DNA from: Pararoseomonas baculiformis
Lineage (GTDB): Bacteria > Pseudomonadota > Alphaproteobacteria > Acetobacterales > Acetobacteraceae
DNA: 64,000 nt
Assembly (NCBI RefSeq): GCF_017813395.1
Contig: NZ_JAGIZB010000005.1
Location: 186,001 to 250,000, forward strand
Direction of reading: 5' to 3'
The notes beneath the pieces are model-generated. The model had not been told where the DNA came from, ran no database searches, and was given only the letters and a program-made list of their open reading frames with translations. This document shows, piece after piece, positions 32,801-41,165 of this stretch (its first letter is position 1; every line of letters starts with the position of its first letter). Both the position numbers and the translations under genes were made by a program.

Positions 32801-35191
32801 ACCTTCAACGTGTTCAACGAGGGCTCCACCCCCTCGGCCAGCGGCTTCTCGGCGGCTGGCCTCGGCGACGGGCGGCTCGTGATCGCGGCGGCCGGCCAGG
32901 CGGTCGATGGGCTCGACACGGATGGCGCCGTCATCGCCAAGGTGCTCGATACCCGCGTGCCGGGCGAGCAGATCATCGGACCCCGCGAAGGGGCGCCGAA
33001 CGACCTGCTCATCGGCACCGCCGGCAATGACGCCATCGATGGCCGGGAAGGCGAGGACGAGGCGCATGGCGGCCTGGGTGACGACGTCGTCATCGGCGGC
33101 AGCGAGAACGATGCCCTCTTCGGCGAAGCGGGCAACGATACGCTGATCGGCGGCAGCGAGAATGACCTGCTCGATGGCGGCGATGGGAACGACCTGCTCC
33201 TCGGTGGTTTCGGGGCCGACAGCATGGATGGCGGCAACGGCACCGACACCATCTCCTACCAGGGCGAGTTCGCGCGCTTCAGCATCAACCTGCTGAACGG
33301 CATCACGAGCAGCACCCGCAACCCCGCCACGGGAGCGGCCATCGCGCTGGCGATCGAGGACGTGTTCACGGGTATCGAGAATGCCACCGGTGGCGAGGCG
33401 AACGACACGATGACCGGCAATGCGCTGGACAACGTGCTGGATGGCCGCGCCGGGAACGACGTGATCGATGGCGGCGATGGGCGTGACGTCCTGGCGGGCG
33501 GAGATGGCGCCGATACGCTGAGCGGCGGCGCGGGGGATGACACGCTGTCCGGAGGTATGGGCAACGACAGCATCCTCGGCGGCGATGGAACGGGCGACGA
33601 GGTTATGTTCAGCGGCACGCGCGCGGCCTATCGCGTGACCTACAACCGGACGACCCTGGCCTTCACGATCGAGCACATGAATGGCGGGGAGGACGGGACC
33701 GACATCATCCAGGGGGTGGAATGGTTCCACTTCCAGGGGGAGCGGGTTTCGGCGACCCAACTGGCGAACAACCCGACACCCCCGCCACCTGCCGAGGGCA
33801 TCATCGTCCGCGGCACGGCCAACGCGGACACGCTCCGTGGCTCGATCGGGAATGACGAGCTGCTGGGGCTGGGAGGCAATGACTCCCTGATGGGCATGGC
33901 CGGCGATGACACCATCGACGGCGGCGCCGGTGACGATACGCTCGATGGTGCGGGCGGGAACGATCTTCTGGTGGGCGGAGCCGGTTTCGACCTCCTTCTC
34001 GGCGGGGCAGGCAACGACATCCTGGATGGTGGAGGAGGGCTGGACACGCTGAACGGCGGCGCCGGGGCCGACACGCTGAACGGCGGTTTCGGCACGGATG
34101 TCCTGAACGGCGAAGCCGGGAACGACCTGCTGGATGGCGGCGCCGGGGCCGACACGATGAGTGGCGGCCTTGGGAACGACATCTTCCTTGTCGATCACAT
34201 CGGCGACGTGCTCATCGAACTCGCGGGGGAGGGCATCGACACCGTCCGCTCCTCGGTGGGCTTCGTGCTGACAGAGGGCAACAATATCGAGAACCTGGAA
34301 CTGGTTGAGGGAGAGGCTGGCGCGCCGAGCCTCGACCTGAACGGGACCGGCAACAGCCTGGCCAATCGCATCTCCGGCAACAACGGGAACAACTTCCTCC
34401 AGGGCCTGAACGGCAACGACACGCTGGTCGGCAACGGAGGAAACGACACGCTCGACGGCGGAGCGGGGATCGACAGGATGGAGGGCGGCCTGGGGGACGA
34501 CTTCTACATTGTCGACAACGTGTCCGACCAGGTGGTCGAGGCGCTGAACCAGGGCACGGACACCATCCGGGTCACCATTTCCGGGACGGTCACCGTCACC
34601 CTCAGCAACACGATCGAGCACCTGATCCTCGCCGGTAATTCCAACCTGAGCGGCACCGGCAACGCCCTGGACAACAGCATCACGGGCAATGCCGCCGCCA
34701 ACACGCTCCTGGGCCTCGGCGGTGCGGATACGATCGACGGCGCGGGGGGCGCGGACTCGCTCGATGGTGGCGCCGGAAATGACAGCCTCATGGGCGGGAA
34801 CGGGGCGGACACCATCCTCGGCGGCATCGGGAACGACACCATCGAGGGCGGCGCCGGGGCGGATCGGCTGACCGGCGGGGCCGGGGCGGACGTGTTCGTC
34901 TACAACCTCCTCACGGACAGCCGGGCCGGTGCGGCAGGGCGCGACACGATCACCGATTTCGAGAGAGGCATCGACAAGATCGATCTCCGGGGCATTGCCC
35001 TGGTGGGCGATGCGGACGGTGACTTCACCTTCATCGGAAACGCCCTTCCCCCGGGGAACGGCCAGGCGACCGTGCGCTACATCACCGGCAGCAACCTGGT
35101 CTCGATCGATATCGGCGATGGAGGCACGGCCGAGATGACGATCCAGCTGAATGCCGGATCGGCGCTCACTCAGAACGACTTCCTGTTCTGA
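29840..35191 (+). CDS. Giant RTX calcium-binding protein (1783 aa)
   Basis: GTG start with GGGGAG 9 bases upstream. There is no Sec signal peptide. Two large repeat-containing halves (about 1-450 and 600-1040, with recurring AVWQE, VVWVEE and FGVFWV strands, probably beta-propeller-like) are each followed by RTX nonapeptides of the GGxGxDxLx type. A DLNGNGTIDEVD calcium loop lies near 453. RTX blocks run at about 470-525, 1050-1130, 1190-1255, 1325-1450, 1505-1555 and 1617-1685, ending in a serralysin-type C-terminal region (TDFERGIDKIDL) and NDFLF, typical of type I secretion. The RTX parts fold with extracellular Ca2+. A surface adhesin or matrix protein is likely. Confidence 0.85.
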   Translation: MPSPSNWGNSFADLMGIPVNTPTFGAGTVQSRPVVGDNSGENFGIAYLTTTTGLQPVTRVQFQAFDHVLGPMNEILPGPVVMDDGFGTILGGPSIVGWGDGYAAVWQEQASAGGPILLKARVTGPVGLLGDEFALSIPGTQAPGFRQHSVSISAYEKVLGPDPADPERDLATAGFTVVWVEEADGVAPRVKMQRFQIVNNDAGEPHAVAAAGQDGEASQGANGVLDLGAGTSPSVAVLHDGETAIIWIDPTGRLRGELRDAANGDVIPPPGLQMNDVLGTHTVAPGHAAQVVPLGAGNFGVFWVAPKGGGAPATDLVIMGQTFALADGAVTWVPSAANMIVDLPEGPNGYAGHFKAAGLGEANEGGIISYGTTDGRLFAQNFDAAALPPMNGSTALPPHEITLGINSAGAGQHGLASLVSDRAVLVTQNASGDIVAQIVDTRSPGQHLVGDRVDLNGNGTIDEVDARPDLIVGTIGNDLIVADRGDTERSRSDDDTVHGALGNDTLYGGGSNDILDGGEGNDVAAYRGSQDRYSITLNGDGSYTVKDMRLQNRDRDPGPDGQDIITDIEQLAFGASIGTVLGTGGALDISNAVRVSTELFAQILPPAQHSVPEGTPQPWGLSSTDGFTVNAPAANAFPDSYTGAQAAPIAVAMENSFSFVWQSGNNVYLKAYDPLGRHDTAFGGAAQVFRLSIDPEDSVTEQVSGLEAAMAGDLGVVAVWQESDGAGGASVIKGRLSSAVGGVTGAGEFQADAPAAGRSQRDAAVVGYEIVDAANDTIEFGFNLVYTEASGTGSSGRILLDRFVIPVDATGLEQAPVSRPVNGTDTGQFVIAENGRNADITVLHDGEMIVSYVDGTDLKVAVLTTVTDASGNTTFENMVTTGSLGTVPAGVKPQVASLTTAFLVAYTDASGAIRAHVMAPGGGGWTITASIAPIPLPAGATGVFQISPTAEDDFGTGFAIYYEVGGGAGTSSIRGQVYGYDAKPIGGTFNVFNEGSTPSASGFSAAGLGDGRLVIAAAGQAVDGLDTDGAVIAKVLDTRVPGEQIIGPREGAPNDLLIGTAGNDAIDGREGEDEAHGGLGDDVVIGGSENDALFGEAGNDTLIGGSENDLLDGGDGNDLLLGGFGADSMDGGNGTDTISYQGEFARFSINLLNGITSSTRNPATGAAIALAIEDVFTGIENATGGEANDTMTGNALDNVLDGRAGNDVIDGGDGRDVLAGGDGADTLSGGAGDDTLSGGMGNDSILGGDGTGDEVMFSGTRAAYRVTYNRTTLAFTIEHMNGGEDGTDIIQGVEWFHFQGERVSATQLANNPTPPPPAEGIIVRGTANADTLRGSIGNDELLGLGGNDSLMGMAGDDTIDGGAGDDTLDGAGGNDLLVGGAGFDLLLGGAGNDILDGGGGLDTLNGGAGADTLNGGFGTDVLNGEAGNDLLDGGAGADTMSGGLGNDIFLVDHIGDVLIELAGEGIDTVRSSVGFVLTEGNNIENLELVEGEAGAPSLDLNGTGNSLANRISGNNGNNFLQGLNGNDTLVGNGGNDTLDGGAGIDRMEGGLGDDFYIVDNVSDQVVEALNQGTDTIRVTISGTVTVTLSNTIEHLILAGNSNLSGTGNALDNSITGNAAANTLLGLGGADTIDGAGGADSLDGGAGNDSLMGGNGADTILGGIGNDTIEGGAGADRLTGGAGADVFVYNLLTDSRAGAAGRDTITDFERGIDKIDLRGIALVGDADGDFTFIGNALPPGNGQATVRYITGSNLVSIDIGDGGTAEMTIQLNAGSALTQNDFLF

Positions 35192-35201
35192 GGATGAGGG
35201 C

Positions 35202-35236
35202 GGCGCACCCGCCCGGCATGTCCGGGCGGGTGCGCC
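35202..35236 (+). terminator. Strong hairpin after the RTX gene
   Basis: A perfect 15-bp stem (GGCGCACCCGCCCGG / CCGGGCGGGTGCGCC) with a 5-base loop begins 11 bases after the RTX stop. It is the strongest terminator candidate in the window by stem, though it lacks a T-tract. It would separate the RTX gene from gspO. Confidence 0.7.
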
Positions 35237-35418
35237 CCTGACTGGACTGCCGCAGGGTGTGGCCGCGCTTCCGCTGCAACCGACATGGCGCGCGCCGCCA
35301 GTGCGGATGCGGATCGGCATGCCGTTTCCCTGGGCAATATTCCTCTCGTCACCCGAGTGAAACATGTTAGCGTCTCGATCGGGGATGGACGGAAACGGCT
35401 GAGTGGGGTCCGTTTGTT

Positions 35419-36006
35419 ATGACACAGCCTGTGGCTGACCGATTCCCACCCGCTCCGAGGCGAGCGGTGGAATCGACGCAGTGGGTGTTCCTTGCCGGAA
35501 CCGGCACTGCCCTCATGCCGCTGGCCCTGCTGCTCCCCTCCCCGGCCCTGCCCTTTGCCGCCGTGCTGGGTGGCCTCCTGCTCGCCCTTGCCTGGCTCGA
35601 CCTGCGCTTCGGCATCGTCCACGCCGGGCTGGTCCTGCCGCTCCTGGCGGCAGGCGCCGCGGCAGCCATGCTGTCCTCGCCGGAGAGGCTGGGCGCGGCG
35701 GCCGCCGGGGCGGCAATCGGCTATGCCAGCTTCCGGATCATCGAGAGTGCCTTCCGCAGGCTCCGGGGGCATGAAGGGCTTGGGCGTGGCGATGCATGGG
35801 TTCTCGGCGCGGTGGGCGCCTGGGTCGGGCCTGGCGGCCTCGCGCCTCTCGTCACGGTCGCCGCGGCGCTGGGCCTCCTCATGGCCCTCTTCCGCAGCCG
35901 GCGTGTCGATCCCCGGGCGGAAATCCCCTTCGTGCCCGCCCTGGCCGTGGCTTCCTGGATCACCTGGATCGCGATCGGGGGAGCGCCGTCTTGGACCTGG
36001 CCCTGA
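35419..36006 (+). CDS. gspO: Short prepilin peptidase (A24 domain only, GspO-like)
   Basis: A 195-residue polytopic membrane protein with several helices and the two catalytic Asp motifs of aspartate-type prepilin peptidases: LAWLDLRFGIV (Asp at about residue 60) and the GxGD motif in GLGRGDAWVLGAVGAW (Asp about 125). The usual N-terminal cytoplasmic methyltransferase domain with CxxC pairs is absent, so it would cleave pseudopilin leaders but may not N-methylate them. It lies directly before gspE, overlapping by 16 bases, and is part of the plus-strand gsp run. Confidence 0.8.
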   Translation: MTQPVADRFPPAPRRAVESTQWVFLAGTGTALMPLALLLPSPALPFAAVLGGLLLALAWLDLRFGIVHAGLVLPLLAAGAAAAMLSSPERLGAAAAGAAIGYASFRIIESAFRRLRGHEGLGRGDAWVLGAVGAWVGPGGLAPLVTVAAALGLLMALFRSRRVDPRAEIPFVPALAVASWITWIAIGGAPSWTWP

Positions 36007-37685
36007 CGGATGATGCCGAGCGATGCCTGACGGACCTCCTTCTGAGCCGCGGCCTCGTCACGCCCGCCACGCTGGCCCGGGTGGAGGAAGCGCGGCGCGT
36101 TGCCCATGAATCGCTGATCCCGGCGCTGCTCGCCCTCGGCCTCGTCGGGGAGGACATCCTCGCGGCCACCGCCGCGGAAGCGCTCGGCCGGCCACTTCTG
36201 GCGCGCGACGACCTGCCGGCCGAACCCCCGATGATCGAGCGGCTCCCCTCGCGCTTCCTCCGCCGGGTGCGCGCGTTCCCGGTGCGGATCGAGGACGGGA
36301 AGCTGCTCCTCGCCCTTGCCGATCCGCTGGATGCCTTTGCGGTGCAGGCCGCATCCCTGGCCACCGGCATGTCCGTGACGGTCGCCGTCGCTCCCCCCGC
36401 CGCCATCGAGGCGGCGCTTGCAGGGCTGGAGACCGCGCCCGCGCCGCCCGAGGCGGTCACGGCGGACCTCGCCACCGCCGCGCCGGAGGATGCCGCAAGG
36501 CTGCGCGACCAGGCGAGCGAGGCGCCTGTCATCCGCCATGTGAACGCCCTCATTCTGCAGGCCGTGGAGAGCGGGGCCTCCGACATCCATCTCGAGGCCA
36601 CGGAGGCCGGGCTGCGCACCCGGATGCGGGTGGATGGCGTGCTGCATCATCTCAGCACCGTGTCGCCCGCGCTCGGCACCGGCGTCATCTCCCGCCTGAA
36701 GATCATGGCGCGGCTCGACGTGGCGGAGCGGCGCCTTCCGCAGGATGGGCGCATGCGGATCGCGGTGCGCGGGCGCGACATCGACCTCCGCGTTTCCGTC
36801 ATCCCCGCGATGGATGGCGAAGGGGTGGTGCTGCGCATCCTGGACCGCGGTTCCGTCGCGCTGGATTTCGACGCGCTCGGCTTCACGCCCGACGAAATCG
36901 CGGCCATGCACGGCCTCCTGGCCCAGACCAGCCGCATGGTGCTGGTGACCGGCCCGACCGGCAGCGGCAAGACCACCACCCTCTATGCCGCGCTGGGTTC
37001 GCTGGACCGGCAGCGCCTGAAGATCTGCACCATCGAGGACCCGATCGAGTACCGGCTTGAAGGGGTGAGCCAGGTGCAGGTTCGCTCCCAGATCGGCCTG
37101 ACCTTCCCGAACGCCCTCCGCGCCATGCTGCGGCACGACCCCGATGTGATGCTGGTGGGCGAGATCCGCGACCCGGAGACGGCGGAGGTCGCGGTTCAGG
37201 CGGCGCTGACCGGCCATCTCGTGCTCGCCACCCTGCACACGAATGACGCGCCATCCGCTGTCGCGCGGCTGATGGATCTCGGCGTGCCGGATTACCTGAT
37301 CTCCTCCGTGCTGCGGGGTGTGCTGGCACAGCGCCTCGTCCGCACCCTCTGCAAGGCCTGCCGGGAGCCCTATGAGCCGGCCCCGCCCTTGCTGGAGCGG
37401 CTTGGCCTTGCCCGGCTGGCCCAGGGCGCCCCGATCCGCCTCCACGCGCCGCGAGGCTGCCCGGCCTGCGGCGGCACGGGGTATCGCGGGCGCACGACCG
37501 TTCTGCAGGTGATGGATGTCACGGACGAACTCCGGGCGCTGATGCTCCGGCGGCCCGATGGCAACAGCCTGGCCAGCCTCGCCGCCTCCCAGGGCATGCT
37601 GACGCTGCAGGAGGCCGGGCTCCGCAAGGCCCTGGCGGGGATCACCTCGATCGAGGAGGTGATGCGCGTTGTCGGCGGAAGCTGA
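35991..37685 (+). CDS. gspE: Type II secretion ATPase GspE
   Basis: About 564 residues. N-terminal domains (about 1-160) link to GspL, then an AAA-type secretion ATPase: Walker A GPTGSGKTT (about 322-330), Asp box TIEDPIEY, Walker B MLVGEIRDPE (about 387-396), His box TLHTNDA. A zinc-type tetra-Cys pair is visible: CKAC (about 454) and CPAC (about 490). The start is a TTG at 35991 with GGGGAG 7 bases upstream; longer frames overlap gspO heavily. It powers pseudopilus assembly. Confidence 0.93.
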   Translation: MDLALTDDAERCLTDLLLSRGLVTPATLARVEEARRVAHESLIPALLALGLVGEDILAATAAEALGRPLLARDDLPAEPPMIERLPSRFLRRVRAFPVRIEDGKLLLALADPLDAFAVQAASLATGMSVTVAVAPPAAIEAALAGLETAPAPPEAVTADLATAAPEDAARLRDQASEAPVIRHVNALILQAVESGASDIHLEATEAGLRTRMRVDGVLHHLSTVSPALGTGVISRLKIMARLDVAERRLPQDGRMRIAVRGRDIDLRVSVIPAMDGEGVVLRILDRGSVALDFDALGFTPDEIAAMHGLLAQTSRMVLVTGPTGSGKTTTLYAALGSLDRQRLKICTIEDPIEYRLEGVSQVQVRSQIGLTFPNALRAMLRHDPDVMLVGEIRDPETAEVAVQAALTGHLVLATLHTNDAPSAVARLMDLGVPDYLISSVLRGVLAQRLVRTLCKACREPYEPAPPLLERLGLARLAQGAPIRLHAPRGCPACGGTGYRGRTTVLQVMDVTDELRALMLRRPDGNSLASLAASQGMLTLQEAGLRKALAGITSIEEVMRVVGGS

Positions 37686-37689
37686 GGCG

Positions 37690-38922
37690 ATGCCGGGCGC
37701 GCGCCACTTCGATTTCGTCGCCATCGCGGCGGATGGCCGCACCCTCCGGGGCCGGATCGAGGCGGAGAGCGAGCACGAGGCCGCGCGGCACCTGCAGCAG
37801 GGCGGTCACCTCCCGGTCGAACTTCGCCTGGCCGGCGAGGGCCCGGCGATCCGCGCGCCCCGCACGGCCGGCGACCTGAAGCTGCGCCCGCGGGAGCTTG
37901 CGCGGCTGACACGCGGCCTCAGCCTGCTTCTCTCGGCCGGGCTTCAGCTCGACGTGGCGCTCCAGGCCCTTGTCGGATCGGAAACGGCATCGACGGCCCG
38001 CAGGATCCTCAGGGGCCTGCACGAGACGGTGCGGGGGGGCTCCTCCCTTTCCGCCGCCGTGGCCGCCAGGCCCCTCGCCTTCCCCGCCTGGTACGCCGCC
38101 GCGATCGAGACCGCGGAGGGAACGGGCAAGCTGCCCGCCGTGCTCGACCGGCTCGCCATCGAGACACTCCGCCTGGAGCGGCTGGCGGACCGCGTGCGGG
38201 CGGGCCTCACCTATCCCGCCCTTGTCCTCGGCCTGTCGGGGGTGGTCATCGCCGTGCTCGTGACAGTGGTGCTGCCGGCCCTGGAACCGCTCTTCTCCGC
38301 CGCCGGGGACCGCCTGCCCGCCTCCACCCGCCTCATGCTCGACACGGCCGCCTGGCTGCGCGAATGGGGTGCCACGGCCCTGGCCGCGCTGCTGCTGGCC
38401 CTGCTGCTCGCACGCCGCGCCCTGGCGGCCCGGGAGGCGAAGCACTGGCGGGATGCGCGGGTGCTGAGACTGCCGCTGATCGGCATGCTGGTCTGGCGTG
38501 CGGCCACGGCGCGTTTCGCCCGGCTCCTCGGGGCATTGCTGGGCGCGGGGGTCCCGCTCGCCCAGGCGCTGCAGCATGCCAGCGGCGCGGTGGGCAATGT
38601 CGCGATCGGTTCCGGGCTTGAGAGGGCGGCCGCCCGCCTCTCCACGGGCACGGGATTCGCGGCAGCCCTGGCCGCCGAGAACGCGCTGCCCACCCTCGCC
38701 ATCACGCTCATCGGCATCGGCGAGGAGGGCGGGCGGCTGCGCGAACTGCTCGATGAGGTCGCCATCGTCCATGAGGAGGACGCCGAGCGCATGGCGGAGC
38801 GCCTGATCGTCCTCCTCGTCCCCGGCGTCACCCTGCTTCTCGGCGGGCTCATCGCCGTCATCGTGATGACCACGCTCAACGCCATTCTCGGTGCCAACTC
38901 GGCCGTTCTGGGCAGCTCATGA
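37690..38922 (+). CDS. gspF: Type II secretion inner-membrane platform protein GspF
   Basis: About 410 residues with two T2SSF repeats: LARLTRGLSLLLSAGLQLDVAL through AIETAEGTGKL (first) and FARLLGALLGAGVPLAQAL through GEEGGRLRELLDEVA (second). Membrane helices lie at about 160-185, 220-240 and 380-400. GspF is the core of the platform moved by GspE. The ATG at 37690 is used; a TTG at 37669 behind a GAGGAGG could add 7 residues. It overlaps gspD by 4 bases. Confidence 0.92.
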   Translation: MPGARHFDFVAIAADGRTLRGRIEAESEHEAARHLQQGGHLPVELRLAGEGPAIRAPRTAGDLKLRPRELARLTRGLSLLLSAGLQLDVALQALVGSETASTARRILRGLHETVRGGSSLSAAVAARPLAFPAWYAAAIETAEGTGKLPAVLDRLAIETLRLERLADRVRAGLTYPALVLGLSGVVIAVLVTVVLPALEPLFSAAGDRLPASTRLMLDTAAWLREWGATALAALLLALLLARRALAAREAKHWRDARVLRLPLIGMLVWRAATARFARLLGALLGAGVPLAQALQHASGAVGNVAIGSGLERAAARLSTGTGFAAALAAENALPTLAITLIGIGEEGGRLRELLDEVAIVHEEDAERMAERLIVLLVPGVTLLLGGLIAVIVMTTLNAILGANSAVLGSS

Positions 38923-41165
38923 AACACAGCCTGATGTTCGTCGCTTTCCTGCTTGGCCTCGCCTCCTGCGGCGAGCCGGAGTTGCGGGGGCGCGCGGCTT
39001 TCGACGAGGCGATGGCCCGTATCCAGGCCGCGAATCAGCGCCCACCCGCTGTCCAGCCGGTGGTCACCGGGAGCGTGACCCTGCCCGCCGCCACCCCGCC
39101 CCGGCGCCCGGCGGTCACCGAACCGGGCATGCAGGCGCGGGGCCCGCTGCGTTCCACGGGCCCTGCGGGCGCGGCCCAGGCGGGCGGCGGGTCCGTGACC
39201 CTCAACTTCGTCGAGGCTCAGGTGGCGCAGGTCGTGCAGACCGTGCTGGGGGACCTGCTCCGCGTCAACTACACCATCGACCCGCGCGTCACCGGCACCA
39301 TCACCCTGCAGACGCAGCGGCCGGTGCCGGAGGAAGCCGCGCTGTCGCTCCTCGAATCCGCCCTGGCGGCGAATGGCGCCGCCCTGCTGCGCGGGGATCA
39401 TGGGTACCGCGTCGCGCCGCTGGATGGCGCGCTGCAATCCGCCCCGCCGCTGGCCCGGCGCGCCGCGGGCGGGCAGCCCGGGCCCGGCTTCTCCATCGTG
39501 GCGCTGCCGCTCGTCCATGCGCGCGCCGCCGACATGCAGCGCGTGCTCCAGCCCCTTGTCCCGCCGGGCGGCTTCATCTCCGCGGACGAGGCCCGCAATA
39601 TCCTCCTACTCGCCGGCACCGGCCCCCAGCTGAACACGCTGCTGGAAACGGTGGAGAGCTTCGATGTCGGCTGGATCCGGAGCCAGTCCGTGGCCTTGCT
39701 GCCGCTGGACTCCGCCCCGGCTGCCACAGTGGCCCAGGAGATCAGCTCCATCTTCGCCGGCGCGGAGGGCAGCGCGCGGGAAGGGCTGCGCGTGGTGCCC
39801 GTGGCACGGATGAACGCGGTGCTGGTGGTGGCGAGCCAGCCGCAGCAGCTTGAGCGGGTCCGCCGATGGGTGCGCAACCTGGATGCCGCCGGCATGGGCA
39901 GCGCGCCCCAGCTCTTCGTCTACAACGTGCAGTATGTGCGGGCGGCGGAACTGGCCGGCACGCTGCGGCAGCTGCTGCAGGGCGGCGGTGGGCGCACCGA
40001 TCCGGCCTCCCTCCTGGCCCCGGGGCAGCAGGGCGTCCAGATGACGGGCGGCACCGTCGCGCCGATATCCGACATGCCCCTGGGCGGCGCCGGCAGCCCG
40101 GCCACCCAGGCCTCGCTGGCCGGCGGCAACGGCCAGGGGGCCGCGAACCCTCTCCTGGCCTCCGGCCGCGGGTCCCCTGCCACGCCGGCATCCATTCCTG
40201 GCATGCCGGCTCCCTTCGGCGCCCCGGGGCCGGCGGATGAAAGGAGCGGCCTGCCGGCAGCGGCGGTCCGCATCGTTGCCGACGAGGCGCAGAACGCGCT
40301 GATCGTCTATGCGAGCCAAGCGGATTGGCGCTTGGTCGAGCGCGCCGTGCTGCTGCTGGACCGCCCGCCCAACCAGGTGGCGGTGGATGCGATCATCGCC
40401 GAGGTCACGCTGAACCAGGAACTCGAATACGGCCTTTCCTGGTTCTTCCGCAGCGGGCGCTTCCAGTTCAACCTGGCCACCACGGCCGCGCAGACCGTTC
40501 CGGGCTTCAACCTCCTCTATTCCGGCGGCGCCGATGCCACGGTCGTGCTGCAGGCACTCGCGGGGCTGACCGATGTGCGCGTGATCTCCTCGCCCCAGGT
40601 CATGGTCCTCTCGAACCAGACGGCCCGGCTGCGCGTCGGCGATTCCGTTCCCATCGTGACCCAGCAGGCGACGGGCGGCGGGGTGACGGACACCCGCATC
40701 GTCAACTCCGTCTCCCTGCGCGACACCGGCGTGTCGCTGGATGTCACGCCCCGCGTGAATTCCGTGGGTGGCGTGCTGCTCGACGTGGACCAGGACATCT
40801 CCGATGCCGTGGCAACGACCACGAGCGGGATCGACAGCCCCACGATCCAGCAGCGCCGGCTCCGCACCGTCGTCTCCGTCGCATCGGGGGAAACGGTCGT
40901 GCTCGGCGGCCTCATCCGGGAGGCCGACAGCAATACCCGCACCGGCCTTCCCTTCCTGGTGAACATCCCGGTGCTGCGCGAGCTCACCGGCGTGCGTGGC
41001 ACCTCCCGCCGCCGCACGGAGCTGCTGGTGCTGATCACCCCACGCGTGGTGCAGAATGTCGAGGACCAGCGCCGGGTGACGGAGGAGCTGCGCCTGCGCA
41101 TGCAGAGCATGGCACCGCGCGACGAGCCGCGCCGGACCAACTACCATGCGCTTCCGTTGCGCTGA
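38919..41165 (+). CDS. gspD: Type II secretion outer-membrane secretin GspD
   Basis: 748 residues with a lipoprotein-type signal peptide (LLGLASC, Cys at 17), so it may reach the outer membrane without a separate pilotin. N0-N3 domains occupy about 85-470, including NYTIDPRVTGTITLQ. A Gly/Pro-rich insert lies within N3 (about 350-440). The secretin barrel runs at about 480-730, with LSNQTARLRVGDSVPIVT, VVLGGLIRE and a final LLVLITPRVV. It forms the channel for folded substrates. Confidence 0.94.
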   Translation: MKHSLMFVAFLLGLASCGEPELRGRAAFDEAMARIQAANQRPPAVQPVVTGSVTLPAATPPRRPAVTEPGMQARGPLRSTGPAGAAQAGGGSVTLNFVEAQVAQVVQTVLGDLLRVNYTIDPRVTGTITLQTQRPVPEEAALSLLESALAANGAALLRGDHGYRVAPLDGALQSAPPLARRAAGGQPGPGFSIVALPLVHARAADMQRVLQPLVPPGGFISADEARNILLLAGTGPQLNTLLETVESFDVGWIRSQSVALLPLDSAPAATVAQEISSIFAGAEGSAREGLRVVPVARMNAVLVVASQPQQLERVRRWVRNLDAAGMGSAPQLFVYNVQYVRAAELAGTLRQLLQGGGGRTDPASLLAPGQQGVQMTGGTVAPISDMPLGGAGSPATQASLAGGNGQGAANPLLASGRGSPATPASIPGMPAPFGAPGPADERSGLPAAAVRIVADEAQNALIVYASQADWRLVERAVLLLDRPPNQVAVDAIIAEVTLNQELEYGLSWFFRSGRFQFNLATTAAQTVPGFNLLYSGGADATVVLQALAGLTDVRVISSPQVMVLSNQTARLRVGDSVPIVTQQATGGGVTDTRIVNSVSLRDTGVSLDVTPRVNSVGGVLLDVDQDISDAVATTTSGIDSPTIQQRRLRTVVSVASGETVVLGGLIREADSNTRTGLPFLVNIPVLRELTGVRGTSRRRTELLVLITPRVVQNVEDQRRVTEELRLRMQSMAPRDEPRRTNYHALPLR

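Noticed and set aside
31250-34900. Periodic DNA repeats resembling a CRISPR or satellite array
   Set aside because: The period follows in-frame RTX nonapeptides with varied codons; it is protein repeat coding, not a DNA array.
29840-35191. RTX haem peroxidase of the Mn-oxidising MopA type
   Set aside because: No animal-type peroxidase motifs are seen; the non-RTX parts look like beta repeats.
29846-35365. Long minus-strand frames (841 and 932 codons) opposite the RTX gene
   Set aside because: They mirror the repetitive RTX coding strand and have no recognisable domains or starts.
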